Below are positions 1-5,842 of a DNA stretch of 24,480 nt, piece after piece (the first letter of the stretch is position 1; each line of letters opens with the position of its first letter). The position numbers and the translations under genes are program-made. The stretch lies in the IMG/VR virus record IMGVR_UViG_3300042731_001654, positions 1 through 24,480 of that record; one strand, 5' to 3'. Under the pieces are notes generated by a model. It did no database searches and had not been told where the DNA came from. It worked only from the letters and a program-made list of their open reading frames with translations. This DNA is from a virus.

Positions 1-2
1 AT

Positions 3-188
3 ACCAACGTGGGTGAATCAGACGTAGTTCGATATACTTGTGTAGCAAGTACTTTAGTTGATTGTATGGAAGAGGATAACGAAGGAAAGTACGTGCTGTT
101 TGAGGACTATAAGGCTTTGTATGATGAATACGTAGATGTTAAAAAAGAACGGGATCTTTTGCGTGAATATATTCATACTGGATCATAA
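3..188 (+). CDS. hypothetical protein, C-terminal part only
   Basis: An open frame enters from the left edge and stops at TAA 186-188, giving the last 61 residues of a protein I do not recognise. The tail is charged and probably helical, reading about VLFEDYKALYDEYVDVKKER near the end, in the style of small phage accessory proteins. The start lies outside the window. Its 3' end overlaps the next gene by about 26 nt, which fits the tight packing seen throughout. No motif suggests a function. Confidence 0.6.
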   Translation, partial: TNVGESDVVRYTCVASTLVDCMEEDNEGKYVLFEDYKALYDEYVDVKKERDLLREYIHTGS

Positions 189-648
189 TCCTTACAAATG
201 TGCTGCGTATCACAACGATAAGCACGTTGTCAAAATGGTACTTGAATATGCTCAATTATTGTGTACTGCTCACCGGTGCTTGGATAAGCCCGGAACACAA
301 TATGAAGCAGAATTATATGCTCCAGTAAATATGAATCATCCGTGTGCATTGTGGGTTAGGAAACGATCAAGTAATTATTACTACTTATGGCGCTTATTTT
401 GTGCTGTTGCACGGGAATACACTTACAGATTCAATAGAATACACGATTCGTTTTATAAATTTAGTCGTGTATTAGGCACTAGGCCACACAGAATTGAACG
501 TAACAATACTCTTTCGCCATTTGCTCAGGCTATGCCAGAGGATTGTAGGCAATCTAATGCTTTAGAAGCATATCGTAAATATTATCGGACCCACAAGCGC
601 CATCTGGCGAAGTGGACTAATAGACCAAAACCAGAATGGTGGTATTGA
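163..648 (+). CDS. conserved phage protein, MNIF...HxDKHVVKM family
   Basis: 161-aa protein of a family I recognise from many phages, marked by an N-terminal VNIFILD, then YHNDKHVVKMVLEYAQLL, NHPCALWVR, a Tyr/Trp-rich NYYYLW segment, and a C-terminal SPFAQAMPEDC...AYRKYY...KWTNRPKPEW. Some database entries for this family carry a pyrimidine-dimer glycosylase/endonuclease V label; I see no catalytic evidence for that and treat the function as unknown. I prefer GTG 163 to ATG 136 because homologues begin at MNIF and the extra nine codons resemble nothing. The ribosome site is weak for either start. The gene overlaps the end of the preceding frame. Confidence 0.8.
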   Translation: MNIFILDHNPYKCAAYHNDKHVVKMVLEYAQLLCTAHRCLDKPGTQYEAELYAPVNMNHPCALWVRKRSSNYYYLWRLFCAVAREYTYRFNRIHDSFYKFSRVLGTRPHRIERNNTLSPFAQAMPEDCRQSNALEAYRKYYRTHKRHLAKWTNRPKPEWWY

Positions 649-712
649 TAATGAATGACCCAGCATTAATTATATTTACTTGTATTGTTTGGTCTTAAAA
701 GTTAAGTAACTT

Positions 713-728
713 CGTACTATATAGTACG
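713..728. repeat. perfect 16-bp palindrome, copy 1 of a repeated near-palindrome
   Basis: CGTACTATATAGTACG is a perfect inverted repeat in the 98-bp gap before the small gene at 747. The core recurs at 1334-1352 and 4314-4332. Its place just upstream of the ribosome site (TAAGGA, about 733-738) of the first gene of a tightly packed run suggests an operator or promoter-proximal site for a dimeric DNA-binding protein. That is inference. The rest of the gap (649-712) holds no convincing gene. Confidence 0.55.
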
Positions 729-746
729 CAATTTAAGGAATTATGT

Positions 747-965
747 ATGGCAACAAATACAAAAAGCGCAAAGCAATCGTTAACTTTCTCGCACAAACTA
801 TTCTATGGGGCTTTTAACTATTTTAGAGGCTTCAAAGCTGATCCTAATTGTTGTGCTGAGGAAGTTACTTCCGGTAATTTTAAGCACCAGTGCTCAAAGC
901 CTAGTGGATTTGGGGTTGATAAAGCCTTTTGTAAAGAACATGCTAATAAAAGGAGTAAGTCATGA
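747..965 (+). CDS. small Cys/His-containing phage protein
   Basis: 72 aa. After a basic, Phe-rich N-terminal half (TFSHKLFYGAFNYFRGF), the C-terminal half has Cys and His in the order CC...KHQC...GFGVDKAFCKEH. This resembles a short motif common in small phage proteins (Q-C ... G-x-G ... aFC-x-x-H) that may bind one zinc. Start at ATG 747 is supported by AAGGA about 8 nt upstream; an out-of-frame ATG at 743 is ignored. It ends in an ATGA overlap with the next gene, so the two are probably translationally coupled. Function unknown. Confidence 0.7.
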   Translation: MATNTKSAKQSLTFSHKLFYGAFNYFRGFKADPNCCAEEVTSGNFKHQCSKPSGFGVDKAFCKEHANKRSKS

Positions 966-1198
966 CAGCATCTTTAGATAGGAAAACATACCGAAAAGTA
1001 CTTAAGGCAGCCTTACAGGCTGTTTATTTTACTAAAGTTACTCTACGTACAGTAGAGTTTCCTCCCGCGATTACTTCGGAACTTTTAGAAGAAAGGAAGA
1101 AGTTGATACTTGATTTTATCGAATTCAGGAAATCCTATTTCTTGTTAGCAAAATATAATAGGTGTCAACTCTTGTTGGAACACGGGACGATGCAATAA
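962..1198 (+). CDS. hypothetical protein, 78 aa
   Basis: Unrecognised, largely helical and basic protein (ELLEERKKLILDFIEFRKSY). The start ATG 962 overlaps the upstream stop (ATGA) and has AGGAG 7-8 nt before it, so it is well placed. It ends in a TAATG junction with the next gene. No catalytic motif, signal peptide or membrane segment is visible. Confidence 0.65.
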   Translation: MTASLDRKTYRKVLKAALQAVYFTKVTLRTVEFPPAITSELLEERKKLILDFIEFRKSYFLLAKYNRCQLLLEHGTMQ

Positions 1199-1674
1199 TG
1201 TACACAAAAGATTTCCCGCTATCTAGAAATAAGATATTTGCCTTTATGCAAGCATATTACGCGCAATCAGCAGATTATGGGGTACTGAGAAATAGAATTT
1301 TAAGGGGGGAAATGAATTTTGAATCTGATTCCGTACCACATAGTACGGAACAAAGCAATTCTAGTTATATAACATTTGATATTTATACTCTCTGGGACGC
1401 TCCTACAGAAAATAAATTTTATACAATTATCAAGAAAGCAACGGCTATCAACTACTGGCCCTCTGAAATAATAATACAGAAACAGAAAATAAAATCCTTA
1501 AAGTTTAAAACTTATGTGCAAGCATGGCTAAAAATACGAAGGTTTGCTGAATCTGAATTTAAAAGCAAAACATTTATTGCTGTTGTTTATTTAGTGCACG
1601 GTGACGGAACTCCAATTCCTACAAGACTTTATGGCCGATTTTATGGTAAATTATATTGTAATATGCTACGATGA
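1198..1674 (+). CDS. hypothetical protein, 158 aa
   Basis: Unrecognised protein, mixed alpha/beta in appearance and rich in Tyr, Phe, Ile and Lys. I choose ATG 1198, which shares a base with the preceding stop (TAATG), over an in-frame GTG at 1162 that would overlap the preceding gene by 37 nt and has no ribosome site at good spacing. A copy of the repeated near-palindrome lies inside its coding sequence (1329-1352). Function unknown. Confidence 0.6.
   Translation: MYTKDFPLSRNKIFAFMQAYYAQSADYGVLRNRILRGEMNFESDSVPHSTEQSNSSYITFDIYTLWDAPTENKFYTIIKKATAINYWPSEIIIQKQKIKSLKFKTYVQAWLKIRRFAESEFKSKTFIAVVYLVHGDGTPIPTRLYGRFYGKLYCNMLR
1329..1352. repeat. inverted repeat, copy 2 of the near-palindrome (inside a gene)
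   Basis: TTCCGTAC and GTACGGAA form perfect 8-bp arms around CACATA. The right part, TACCACATAGTACGGAACA (1334-1352), matches 18 of 19 bases of the copy at 4314-4332. It is odd for such a match to lie within a coding sequence, so it may be an intragenic operator or a remnant. Confidence 0.5.
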
Positions 1675-1787
1675 ATAACAAATTCAAACAGTGCTACGCG
1701 TTAGCGTACGCTATTCCTAAGCGTAAGCATAAACGGAAGATATCTAAGTTATTCTTTTCCAAACTTAAAGAGGCGATACACAAATGA
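1671..1787 (+). CDS. basic microprotein, 38 aa
   Basis: A short frame with ATGA overlaps at both ends (upstream stop 1672-1674; next start 1784), the same coupling used by its neighbours. The product starts MNNKFKQCYALAYAIPK, is strongly basic in the middle (KRKHKRKISK) and ends KLKEAIHK. The high charge suggests nucleic-acid contact, but no family is recognised. The support is the exact fit between two coupled junctions. Confidence 0.5.
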   Translation: MNNKFKQCYALAYAIPKRKHKRKISKLFFSKLKEAIHK

Positions 1788-2002
1788 CACCGCTTAAAAT
1801 ATGTAAAAATTGTGAATACGCTGAGGCTGTTGAAGCAATTTTAGATAACGAGTTTGATGATTTGCTTTGTTCTCATCCAACTTCAAAAGATGTTATATTT
1901 GGTAAACAACTTAGTTGTCGAGTTGTAAGAAGTGGGCCAGCTCCATTAAAATTTCACGATAGCTGCGGCCCTACCGGGAAGTATTACGAAGAGCGGACTT
2001 AA
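1784..2002 (+). CDS. Cys-rich small protein, paralogue of the gene at 2137
   Basis: 72 aa with Cys at CKNC (residues 7-10), LCSHP, LSCR and DSCGPTG, an order consistent with a small zinc-binding fold. It aligns with the product of the gene at 2137 over most of its length: LK-C-x-x-C, C-S/T-H, GK-L-C and C-G-x-x-x-K-Y are shared. A tandem duplication with later divergence is the simplest reading. The start is in an ATGA overlap with the microprotein upstream, with AGAGG before it. Function unknown. Confidence 0.7.
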   Translation: MTPLKICKNCEYAEAVEAILDNEFDDLLCSHPTSKDVIFGKQLSCRVVRSGPAPLKFHDSCGPTGKYYEERT

Positions 2003-2127
2003 TGACGATCAAAGATGCATATCTTGCAGGCTATAAGTGGTATACAGATTATACCGGTCACGTATGGCGTATAGATAACAAGACATACGTGGAAATTTGT
2101 GCTTTGAATGATTTACTAAACTCTTAG
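2002..2127 (+). CDS. microprotein, 41 aa
   Basis: ATG 2002 shares a base with the preceding stop (TAATG), and the frame ends at TAG 2125-2127, nine bases before the next start. The product (core GYKWYTDYTGHVWRIDNKTY) looks like a compact beta-rich unit with many aromatic residues. It fills the space between the two paralogous Cys-rich genes exactly. Not recognised. Confidence 0.5.
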   Translation: MTIKDAYLAGYKWYTDYTGHVWRIDNKTYVEICALNDLLNS

Positions 2128-2136
2128 GAGAAGCAA

Positions 2137-2391
2137 ATGAGTGAACTACTTAAAGTGTGTGCAGATTGTTATTTTTATGATAAAAGGTCGGGTCGAGACG
2201 AAGCCGTGTGCACACACCAGAATAGTCGACACATTGTTAGCGGGAAACCTTTAGAGTGTAAATATATGCGCGAACGGTCGTTTTTTGATTCTCCAGTTAG
2301 CGATAGAAGCCAGCTCCATCCTAGAATATGTGGAGTAGGTGCTAAATATTTTAAAGCAATACCTGAAAAAGAGAAACTCTACAATGCCTAA
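2137..2391 (+). CDS. Cys-rich small protein, paralogue of the gene at 1784
   Basis: 84 aa with CADC (residues 8-11), VCTHQ, LECKY and RICGVGAKYF, matching the Cys positions of the protein at 1784. It is longer by an insertion between the third and last Cys groups (RSFFDSPVSDRSQLHPR) and by a charged tail. TAGGAG about 6 nt before ATG 2137 is a strong ribosome site. A zinc-binding role is inferred from the Cys spacing only. Confidence 0.7.
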   Translation: MSELLKVCADCYFYDKRSGRDEAVCTHQNSRHIVSGKPLECKYMRERSFFDSPVSDRSQLHPRICGVGAKYFKAIPEKEKLYNA

Positions 2392-2584
2392 GATAAGACT
2401 TGGTAAGACGCGAAGAGAACACCAAAGTGGTGTCCATCAGAATCGATTTAATAATCGTGCTGCTCGTGTGGCGTGGCAAAATACAACGGATAAGAATCCT
2501 GTATTTCCACACTCTGCCTGTAACGGCAAACGTAATCGTTACAGGATAACTGGTAAAGAAGGCAAGACTATTATTCTTAAATGA
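2384..2584 (+). CDS. basic hypothetical protein, 66 aa
   Basis: Starts MPKIRLGKTRREHQSG and is rich in Arg, Lys, Asn and His throughout, without hydrophobic core stretches, so it may bind nucleic acid or be disordered. ATG 2384 overlaps the upstream gene by 8 nt; a longer in-frame GTG start at 2339 would run deep into that gene and is less likely. Unrecognised. Confidence 0.55.
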   Translation: MPKIRLGKTRREHQSGVHQNRFNNRAARVAWQNTTDKNPVFPHSACNGKRNRYRITGKEGKTIILK

Positions 2585-2593
2585 GGAAACATC

Positions 2594-3274
2594 ATGTTAG
2601 CGTGGTATTTCAGTAACGAAACAAGAACACTCGGTCACGGAGACGGTCGTAAGATCGAAGTAGGAACAACTCATGAAGTTAAGTTTCCGTGTGGTCATCT
2701 ACATAAACCTATATTATGCCGTGCGGGACTGCATGCGTGTAGTCGTATATTAGAGGTTTTGCCGTATGCTAATAGTACGTATCTATACAGGGTTAAATTA
2801 AGTGGGGATATAAGTAAAAGAACTGGGCTTTTTGCAAAAGCAGTAGCCAGAAAACGTGAATATTTATGGACTTTAGATGTCGGGGATATGCTGAAACGAG
2901 TTGCCTTTAAAGCTGCTCTTGATGTTTGTGCTTTATTGGAACCGCCACCTTATGTGGTAAACTACTTAAAAACCAGTAATCCTAAGTATTATGCAATAAC
3001 CAATGATTGGTTATATAGAAAACGCATTAATTATGAAATGGCCGACGACGGCTGCAATGAAAAATGGAACAAATTTCAGTTCCTAGAAGCTACATATCGT
3101 GCTATAAACAAACATTCAATGTCTTCTTCTGCTGCTAAGAATTATTGGACTTATCTTTTACTTGTACTAAGTAGCACCATGCAAAATTGCGAAAGAAATA
3201 CGGTGCATAAAAAATATCATCGATATATGACTTACTTAGTTAATAAAGAAGCTCGAAACAAAGGGTTTATTTAG
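2594..3274 (+). CDS. phage hypothetical protein with GLHA / YRVKLSGDI motif
   Basis: 226 aa. The first 100 residues match a common phage family: LAWYF at the start, a KPILCRAGLHACSRILEVL segment, then TYLYRVKLSGDI and REYLWTLDVGDML. In related proteins the GLHAS...L.RVEL.G pattern recurs, but no activity is known to me. The remaining 120 residues are helical and basic with no recognised motif. The start has GAGGAAA about 5 nt upstream. It sits among small accessory genes, with 9 nt before it and 12 nt after it. Confidence 0.7.
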   Translation: MLAWYFSNETRTLGHGDGRKIEVGTTHEVKFPCGHLHKPILCRAGLHACSRILEVLPYANSTYLYRVKLSGDISKRTGLFAKAVARKREYLWTLDVGDMLKRVAFKAALDVCALLEPPPYVVNYLKTSNPKYYAITNDWLYRKRINYEMADDGCNEKWNKFQFLEATYRAINKHSMSSSAAKNYWTYLLLVLSSTMQNCERNTVHKKYHRYMTYLVNKEARNKGFI

Positions 3275-3286
3275 GAGGAAATAATC

Positions 3287-3472
3287 GTGATAACAGAAAC
3301 TGACTACATAACTTATCAAATGACTATGAACGCCATAGCTGATCACTGTCGTAATGTGCCAGAGGCAAAGACAAAACAGCGTAGTTTTTTGGAGAAGAAT
3401 GGAGAACTTCCATTCTATAGAACGCGGACTGTTACGGATTTTCTCGGTTACAATTTTAGGGATAATGCATAA
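3287..3472 (+). CDS. hypothetical protein, 61 aa, GTG start
   Basis: The frame opens with GTG 3287, and a full AGGAGG about 7 nt upstream (3273-3278) makes this start convincing. The product has helical and polar segments (ITYQMTMNAIADHCRNVPEAK) and ends FLGYNFRDNA. No known family, membrane segment or catalytic motif is seen. Confidence 0.65.
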   Translation: MITETDYITYQMTMNAIADHCRNVPEAKTKQRSFLEKNGELPFYRTRTVTDFLGYNFRDNA

Positions 3473-3474
3473 CT

Positions 3475-3624
3475 ATGAAACAGAAGACTCGTGATATACT
3501 GGAAAAATCTGTTCCGTGGGGAATAGCATTGATATTTATTCTTATAGTTATCAGCAGCCTATTCCCACCAAAAGCTTCGGCTAGTGAATTAGAACAATTA
3601 GGAGTTATTTATGAAACGTGGTAA
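3475..3624 (+). CDS. membrane-anchored microprotein, 49 aa
   Basis: A basic N-terminus (MKQKTRDILEK) is followed by one hydrophobic helix (WGIALIFILIVISSLF, about residues 15-30) and PPKASASELEQLG. This is the shape of a signal anchor or signal peptide with an ASA-type cleavage site. It starts 2 nt after the upstream stop and overlaps the next gene by 14 nt. It could be a small inner-membrane protein; a spanin-like role cannot be argued from one helix. Unrecognised. Confidence 0.5.
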   Translation: MKQKTRDILEKSVPWGIALIFILIVISSLFPPKASASELEQLGVIYETW

Positions 3625-3919
3625 AGATATAACATACGAAATGTGCGGAGTTGTTTATAACCGCACTCTTGACATCAATGATATACGCGTTGCAAGGGAA
3701 CGCAACCTGCCTATCTATGAAGTCAGGTCGTTTGGAAAAACACTTGAATTATCTCCGCGAATTCCCACAATAAGGAATGTTATAAACAAACATCTATCAA
3801 CGGACAAGAAAGGAGTTAAGCTACTCAGCAACGACACTCACATACACATCTACAAACTTGTTGGGGACATGAAGCATCGAATGAATTTAGTTAAATTTAT
3901 GCGAGGGCACGTAGCATGA
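3611..3919 (+). CDS. hypothetical protein, 102 aa
   Basis: Basic protein with no recognised family. The start ATG 3611 has AGGAG 6-7 nt upstream, inside the preceding gene. The C-terminal part (VKLLSNDTHIHIYKLVGDMK) looks like a strand-rich region followed by a helix. It ends in an ATGA overlap with the next gene. Confidence 0.65.
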   Translation: MKRGKDITYEMCGVVYNRTLDINDIRVARERNLPIYEVRSFGKTLELSPRIPTIRNVINKHLSTDKKGVKLLSNDTHIHIYKLVGDMKHRMNLVKFMRGHVA

Positions 3920-4158
3920 AATCCGGAGATTCTGTAGTAGTTATGACTGATCCATTTAATCCTAATACCTATGAAGGAACTGGGATCTTGGTGAAAGAAG
4001 CGGAGTACCACGGAGAGGTACGACCGAGAAAAAATCTGGAGTTGTGGGAAATTGAAATGGACGATACTGGTGTATCGTGCGAAAGATGGGTTCACCCATC
4101 AAATATAATTAAGGAGGAAATAACTATACAGGATGTTGAAAACTTGAACGGTTGTTAA
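3916..4158 (+). CDS. small predicted beta-barrel (SH3/KOW-like) protein, 80 aa
   Basis: The N-terminus KSGDSVVVMTDP, the central GTGILVKEAEYHG and ELWEIEMDDTGVSCERWVHP show alternating hydrophobic residues of a small beta barrel, as in SH3-like or KOW-like phage proteins. This is a fold guess only. The start is coupled to the upstream stop (ATGA). Confidence 0.6.
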   Translation: MKSGDSVVVMTDPFNPNTYEGTGILVKEAEYHGEVRPRKNLELWEIEMDDTGVSCERWVHPSNIIKEEITIQDVENLNGC

Positions 4159-4191
4159 TCTAACTTTGTTTATCATCTAAAGGAGTGTGAC

Positions 4192-4308
4192 ATGAAGAGG
4201 CTGTTTGGTATTACATGCGTATTACTTTCATTGATTGTTGGTAGTGTGCTCGCAGAAGAAGTAGCTACTATCACGCCGGCGAAATACGCTACTAGTTTAA
4301 TCAAGTAG
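4192..4308 (+). CDS. Sec-exported peptide, 38 aa
   Basis: AAAGGAG sits 5-6 nt before ATG 4192. The product has a classic signal peptide: MKR, a hydrophobic core (LFGITCVLLSLIVGSV) and an LA|EE cleavage site near residue 21, leaving a mature peptide of about 17 residues (EEVATITPAKYATSLIK). There is no lipobox Cys at the cleavage site. It is the last gene before the amidoligase cassette and is separated from it by the third palindrome copy. Its role is unknown; a periplasmic effector or inhibitor peptide is possible. Confidence 0.6.
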   Translation: MKRLFGITCVLLSLIVGSVLAEEVATITPAKYATSLIK

Positions 4309-4313
4309 TTGCA

Positions 4314-4332
4314 TACTACATAGTACGGAACA
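4314..4332. promoter_or_regulatory. near-palindrome copy 3, upstream of the amidoligase cassette
   Basis: TACTACATAGTACGGAACA matches the copy at 1334-1352 at 18 of 19 bases, and its TACTA/TAGTA arms match the palindrome at 713-728. It lies in the 36-bp gap between the secreted peptide gene and the first amidoligase gene, a natural place for an operator or promoter of the cassette. No clear sigma-70 -35/-10 pair was found beside it. Confidence 0.5.
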
Positions 4333-4344
4333 CGGATAAAATAT

Positions 4345-5190
4345 ATGCGGATAATAAGTTATGGAGCAGACCCAGAGTTCTTCCTTGAAGATAATAAAGG
4401 AAGCATTGTGTCTGCTCTTGATGTTGGTGTACCACCAAAAGAAAAAGCTATTGAACTTAATACTTGTAAGATATTTGCGGATAATGTAGCTGTCGAGTTT
4501 AATATTAATCCACAGGTGTCTCGAACGGGTTTTATAGCAACAATTGAAAACTCTACAAAGGAACTGGAGCGATTTATACAAAAAGAATTTGGTTTGAAAT
4601 TATCAGACAAGATTGACCATGAGTTCGCTGATACTCAACTGAAAAAGCCCGGAGCAATGGAGTTTTCATGTCGCGAGGATTTTAGTGCTCTAACTTTCTC
4701 CTCGTGTCAGCGCATAGACCCAGCTCTTGTTGGCGGATTACGCACTGTCGGTGGTCACTTACATCTTGGTCTCAGCCAAGCTACTGGTGATCACATAGGT
4801 CACGATAGGCGATATTATTTTGTTAGGTTCTTGGATATGTATGCAGGATTGTACTCTGCTAGCATAGAGCCGCCTAATTCTCGTAGAACTCTGTATGGTC
4901 AAGCATCAAAATTTAGGTTTACAGGCTACGGCCTTGAGTACAGAACTCCAAGTAATTTCTGGTTGCCTAAAAACTCCAAGCGTAATCTTACTTCGGACTT
5001 GTTGTGGCACGTCGATCAAGCTCTTGCTAAGACTAATCAAATGCTGGAAGATCCAGATGCAAGAGTGCCAGATCAATATTTTTCCGTAATCAACAGCATC
5101 GATTCGGACAACAAAAAACGAATAAAAGAACTGTACTCCAACTATATTGAAGATGCTTTCTTATCAGGACAATATCCCAATGCCTGCTAA
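4345..5190 (+). CDS. phiEco32-like amidoligase (COOH.NH2 ligase, glutamine synthetase fold)
   Basis: 281 aa. Motifs of the phage COOH-NH2 ligase family are clear: SYGADPEFFLE (residues 5-15), DNVAVEFN with E51, GGHLHLG (136-142, H138 and H140) and, near residue 210, GLEYRTPSNFWLP. In glutamine-synthetase-fold ligases the acidic residues and His hold metal and ATP for activation of a carboxyl group as acyl phosphate, followed by attack of an amine. So it should make an amide bond; the substrates are unknown. First gene of a six-gene cassette with a second amidoligase, a glutaminase, an ATP-grasp ligase and a gamma-glutamylcyclotransferase. ATG 4345 has only a weak ribosome site (ACGGAT). Confidence 0.88.
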   Translation: MRIISYGADPEFFLEDNKGSIVSALDVGVPPKEKAIELNTCKIFADNVAVEFNINPQVSRTGFIATIENSTKELERFIQKEFGLKLSDKIDHEFADTQLKKPGAMEFSCREDFSALTFSSCQRIDPALVGGLRTVGGHLHLGLSQATGDHIGHDRRYYFVRFLDMYAGLYSASIEPPNSRRTLYGQASKFRFTGYGLEYRTPSNFWLPKNSKRNLTSDLLWHVDQALAKTNQMLEDPDARVPDQYFSVINSIDSDNKKRIKELYSNYIEDAFLSGQYPNAC

Positions 5191-5842
5191 ACAAACTCAT
5201 AATCCTGTCGCTATTAACGTACTAAGAGAGATACGACAAGCTTATTCTGAAACATTTGCTCGTAATAAAAAGACCGGAGATATTTACTATTTTTATGATT
5301 TTCGGAGTAGTGATTCTGAAAGAGGTATCGAAGTTTTAACAGTAAAATGCTCCAAGGTTACTTTTCCAATAAGCGATCGAGGGAATACAATTAGGAAATG
5401 GATTCCGTTCAATCAAGCACTATATGACTTTACATTACCGGATAGGGGTTATGTTAATCTCGGTAGGAACTGCTCCTATATAACTTTTTATCCGCGGCGA
5501 ACAGTAAAGAAAGCGTTTTCGTTCCGAGAGATTGACTACCATCTTGGAAATATAAGCTCAACTTTACGCCCTAAACTTATCATTAACTTATTCAATAAGG
5601 AGTATCCTACAGCTGCACAAGCAGCTAATAGTATAAGTTCTCTTAGAGTACAAGGTGTAGCTTTCTCTGATGTGTTTGCTTTTAGGTTGTCGCCTCTTTA
5701 CAAGTATCCAATTTTAAATTATAAAGAACTTGAGGTTGGGTATCTCCACAAAAAAGGAACTGAACACGTAATAACATTTCCGTCGTCGCTTGAATACTTA
5801 AACCCATATCTTCCAACTGATATACAAATAGAGTACGTGTAA
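5180..5842 (+). CDS. unknown protein within the amidoligase cassette, 220 aa
   Basis: Not recognised. It has mixed alpha/beta character: LREIRQAYSETFARNKKTG, then strand-rich segments (IYYFYDFRS, IEVLTVKCSKVTFPI) and a Tyr-rich middle (SYITFYPRR). No ATP-binding loop, nucleophile motif or membrane segment is evident. I choose ATG 5180, which overlaps the first amidoligase gene by 11 nt and has AGGA about 10 nt upstream, over ATG 5147 with no ribosome site. It ends in TAATG with the next ligase gene, so the three genes are translationally coupled and it is probably a partner, substrate or scaffold of the cassette. Confidence 0.65.
   Translation: MPAKQTHNPVAINVLREIRQAYSETFARNKKTGDIYYFYDFRSSDSERGIEVLTVKCSKVTFPISDRGNTIRKWIPFNQALYDFTLPDRGYVNLGRNCSYITFYPRRTVKKAFSFREIDYHLGNISSTLRPKLIINLFNKEYPTAAQAANSISSLRVQGVAFSDVFAFRLSPLYKYPILNYKELEVGYLHKKGTEHVITFPSSLEYLNPYLPTDIQIEYV

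Noticed and set aside
645-676. TTGATA followed by TATATT as a sigma-70 promoter
   Set aside because: The spacer is 20 nt and TTGATA overlaps the stop codon of the previous gene; too weak to list.
651-698. 15-codon frame MNDPALIIFTCIVWS after the gene at 163
   Set aside because: It starts 2 nt after the stop but is too short and has no ribosome site of note; not enough to call a gene.
4297-4610. Two minus-strand frames opposite the first amidoligase
   Set aside because: They cover well-supported + strand motifs and show no protein-like features; shadows.
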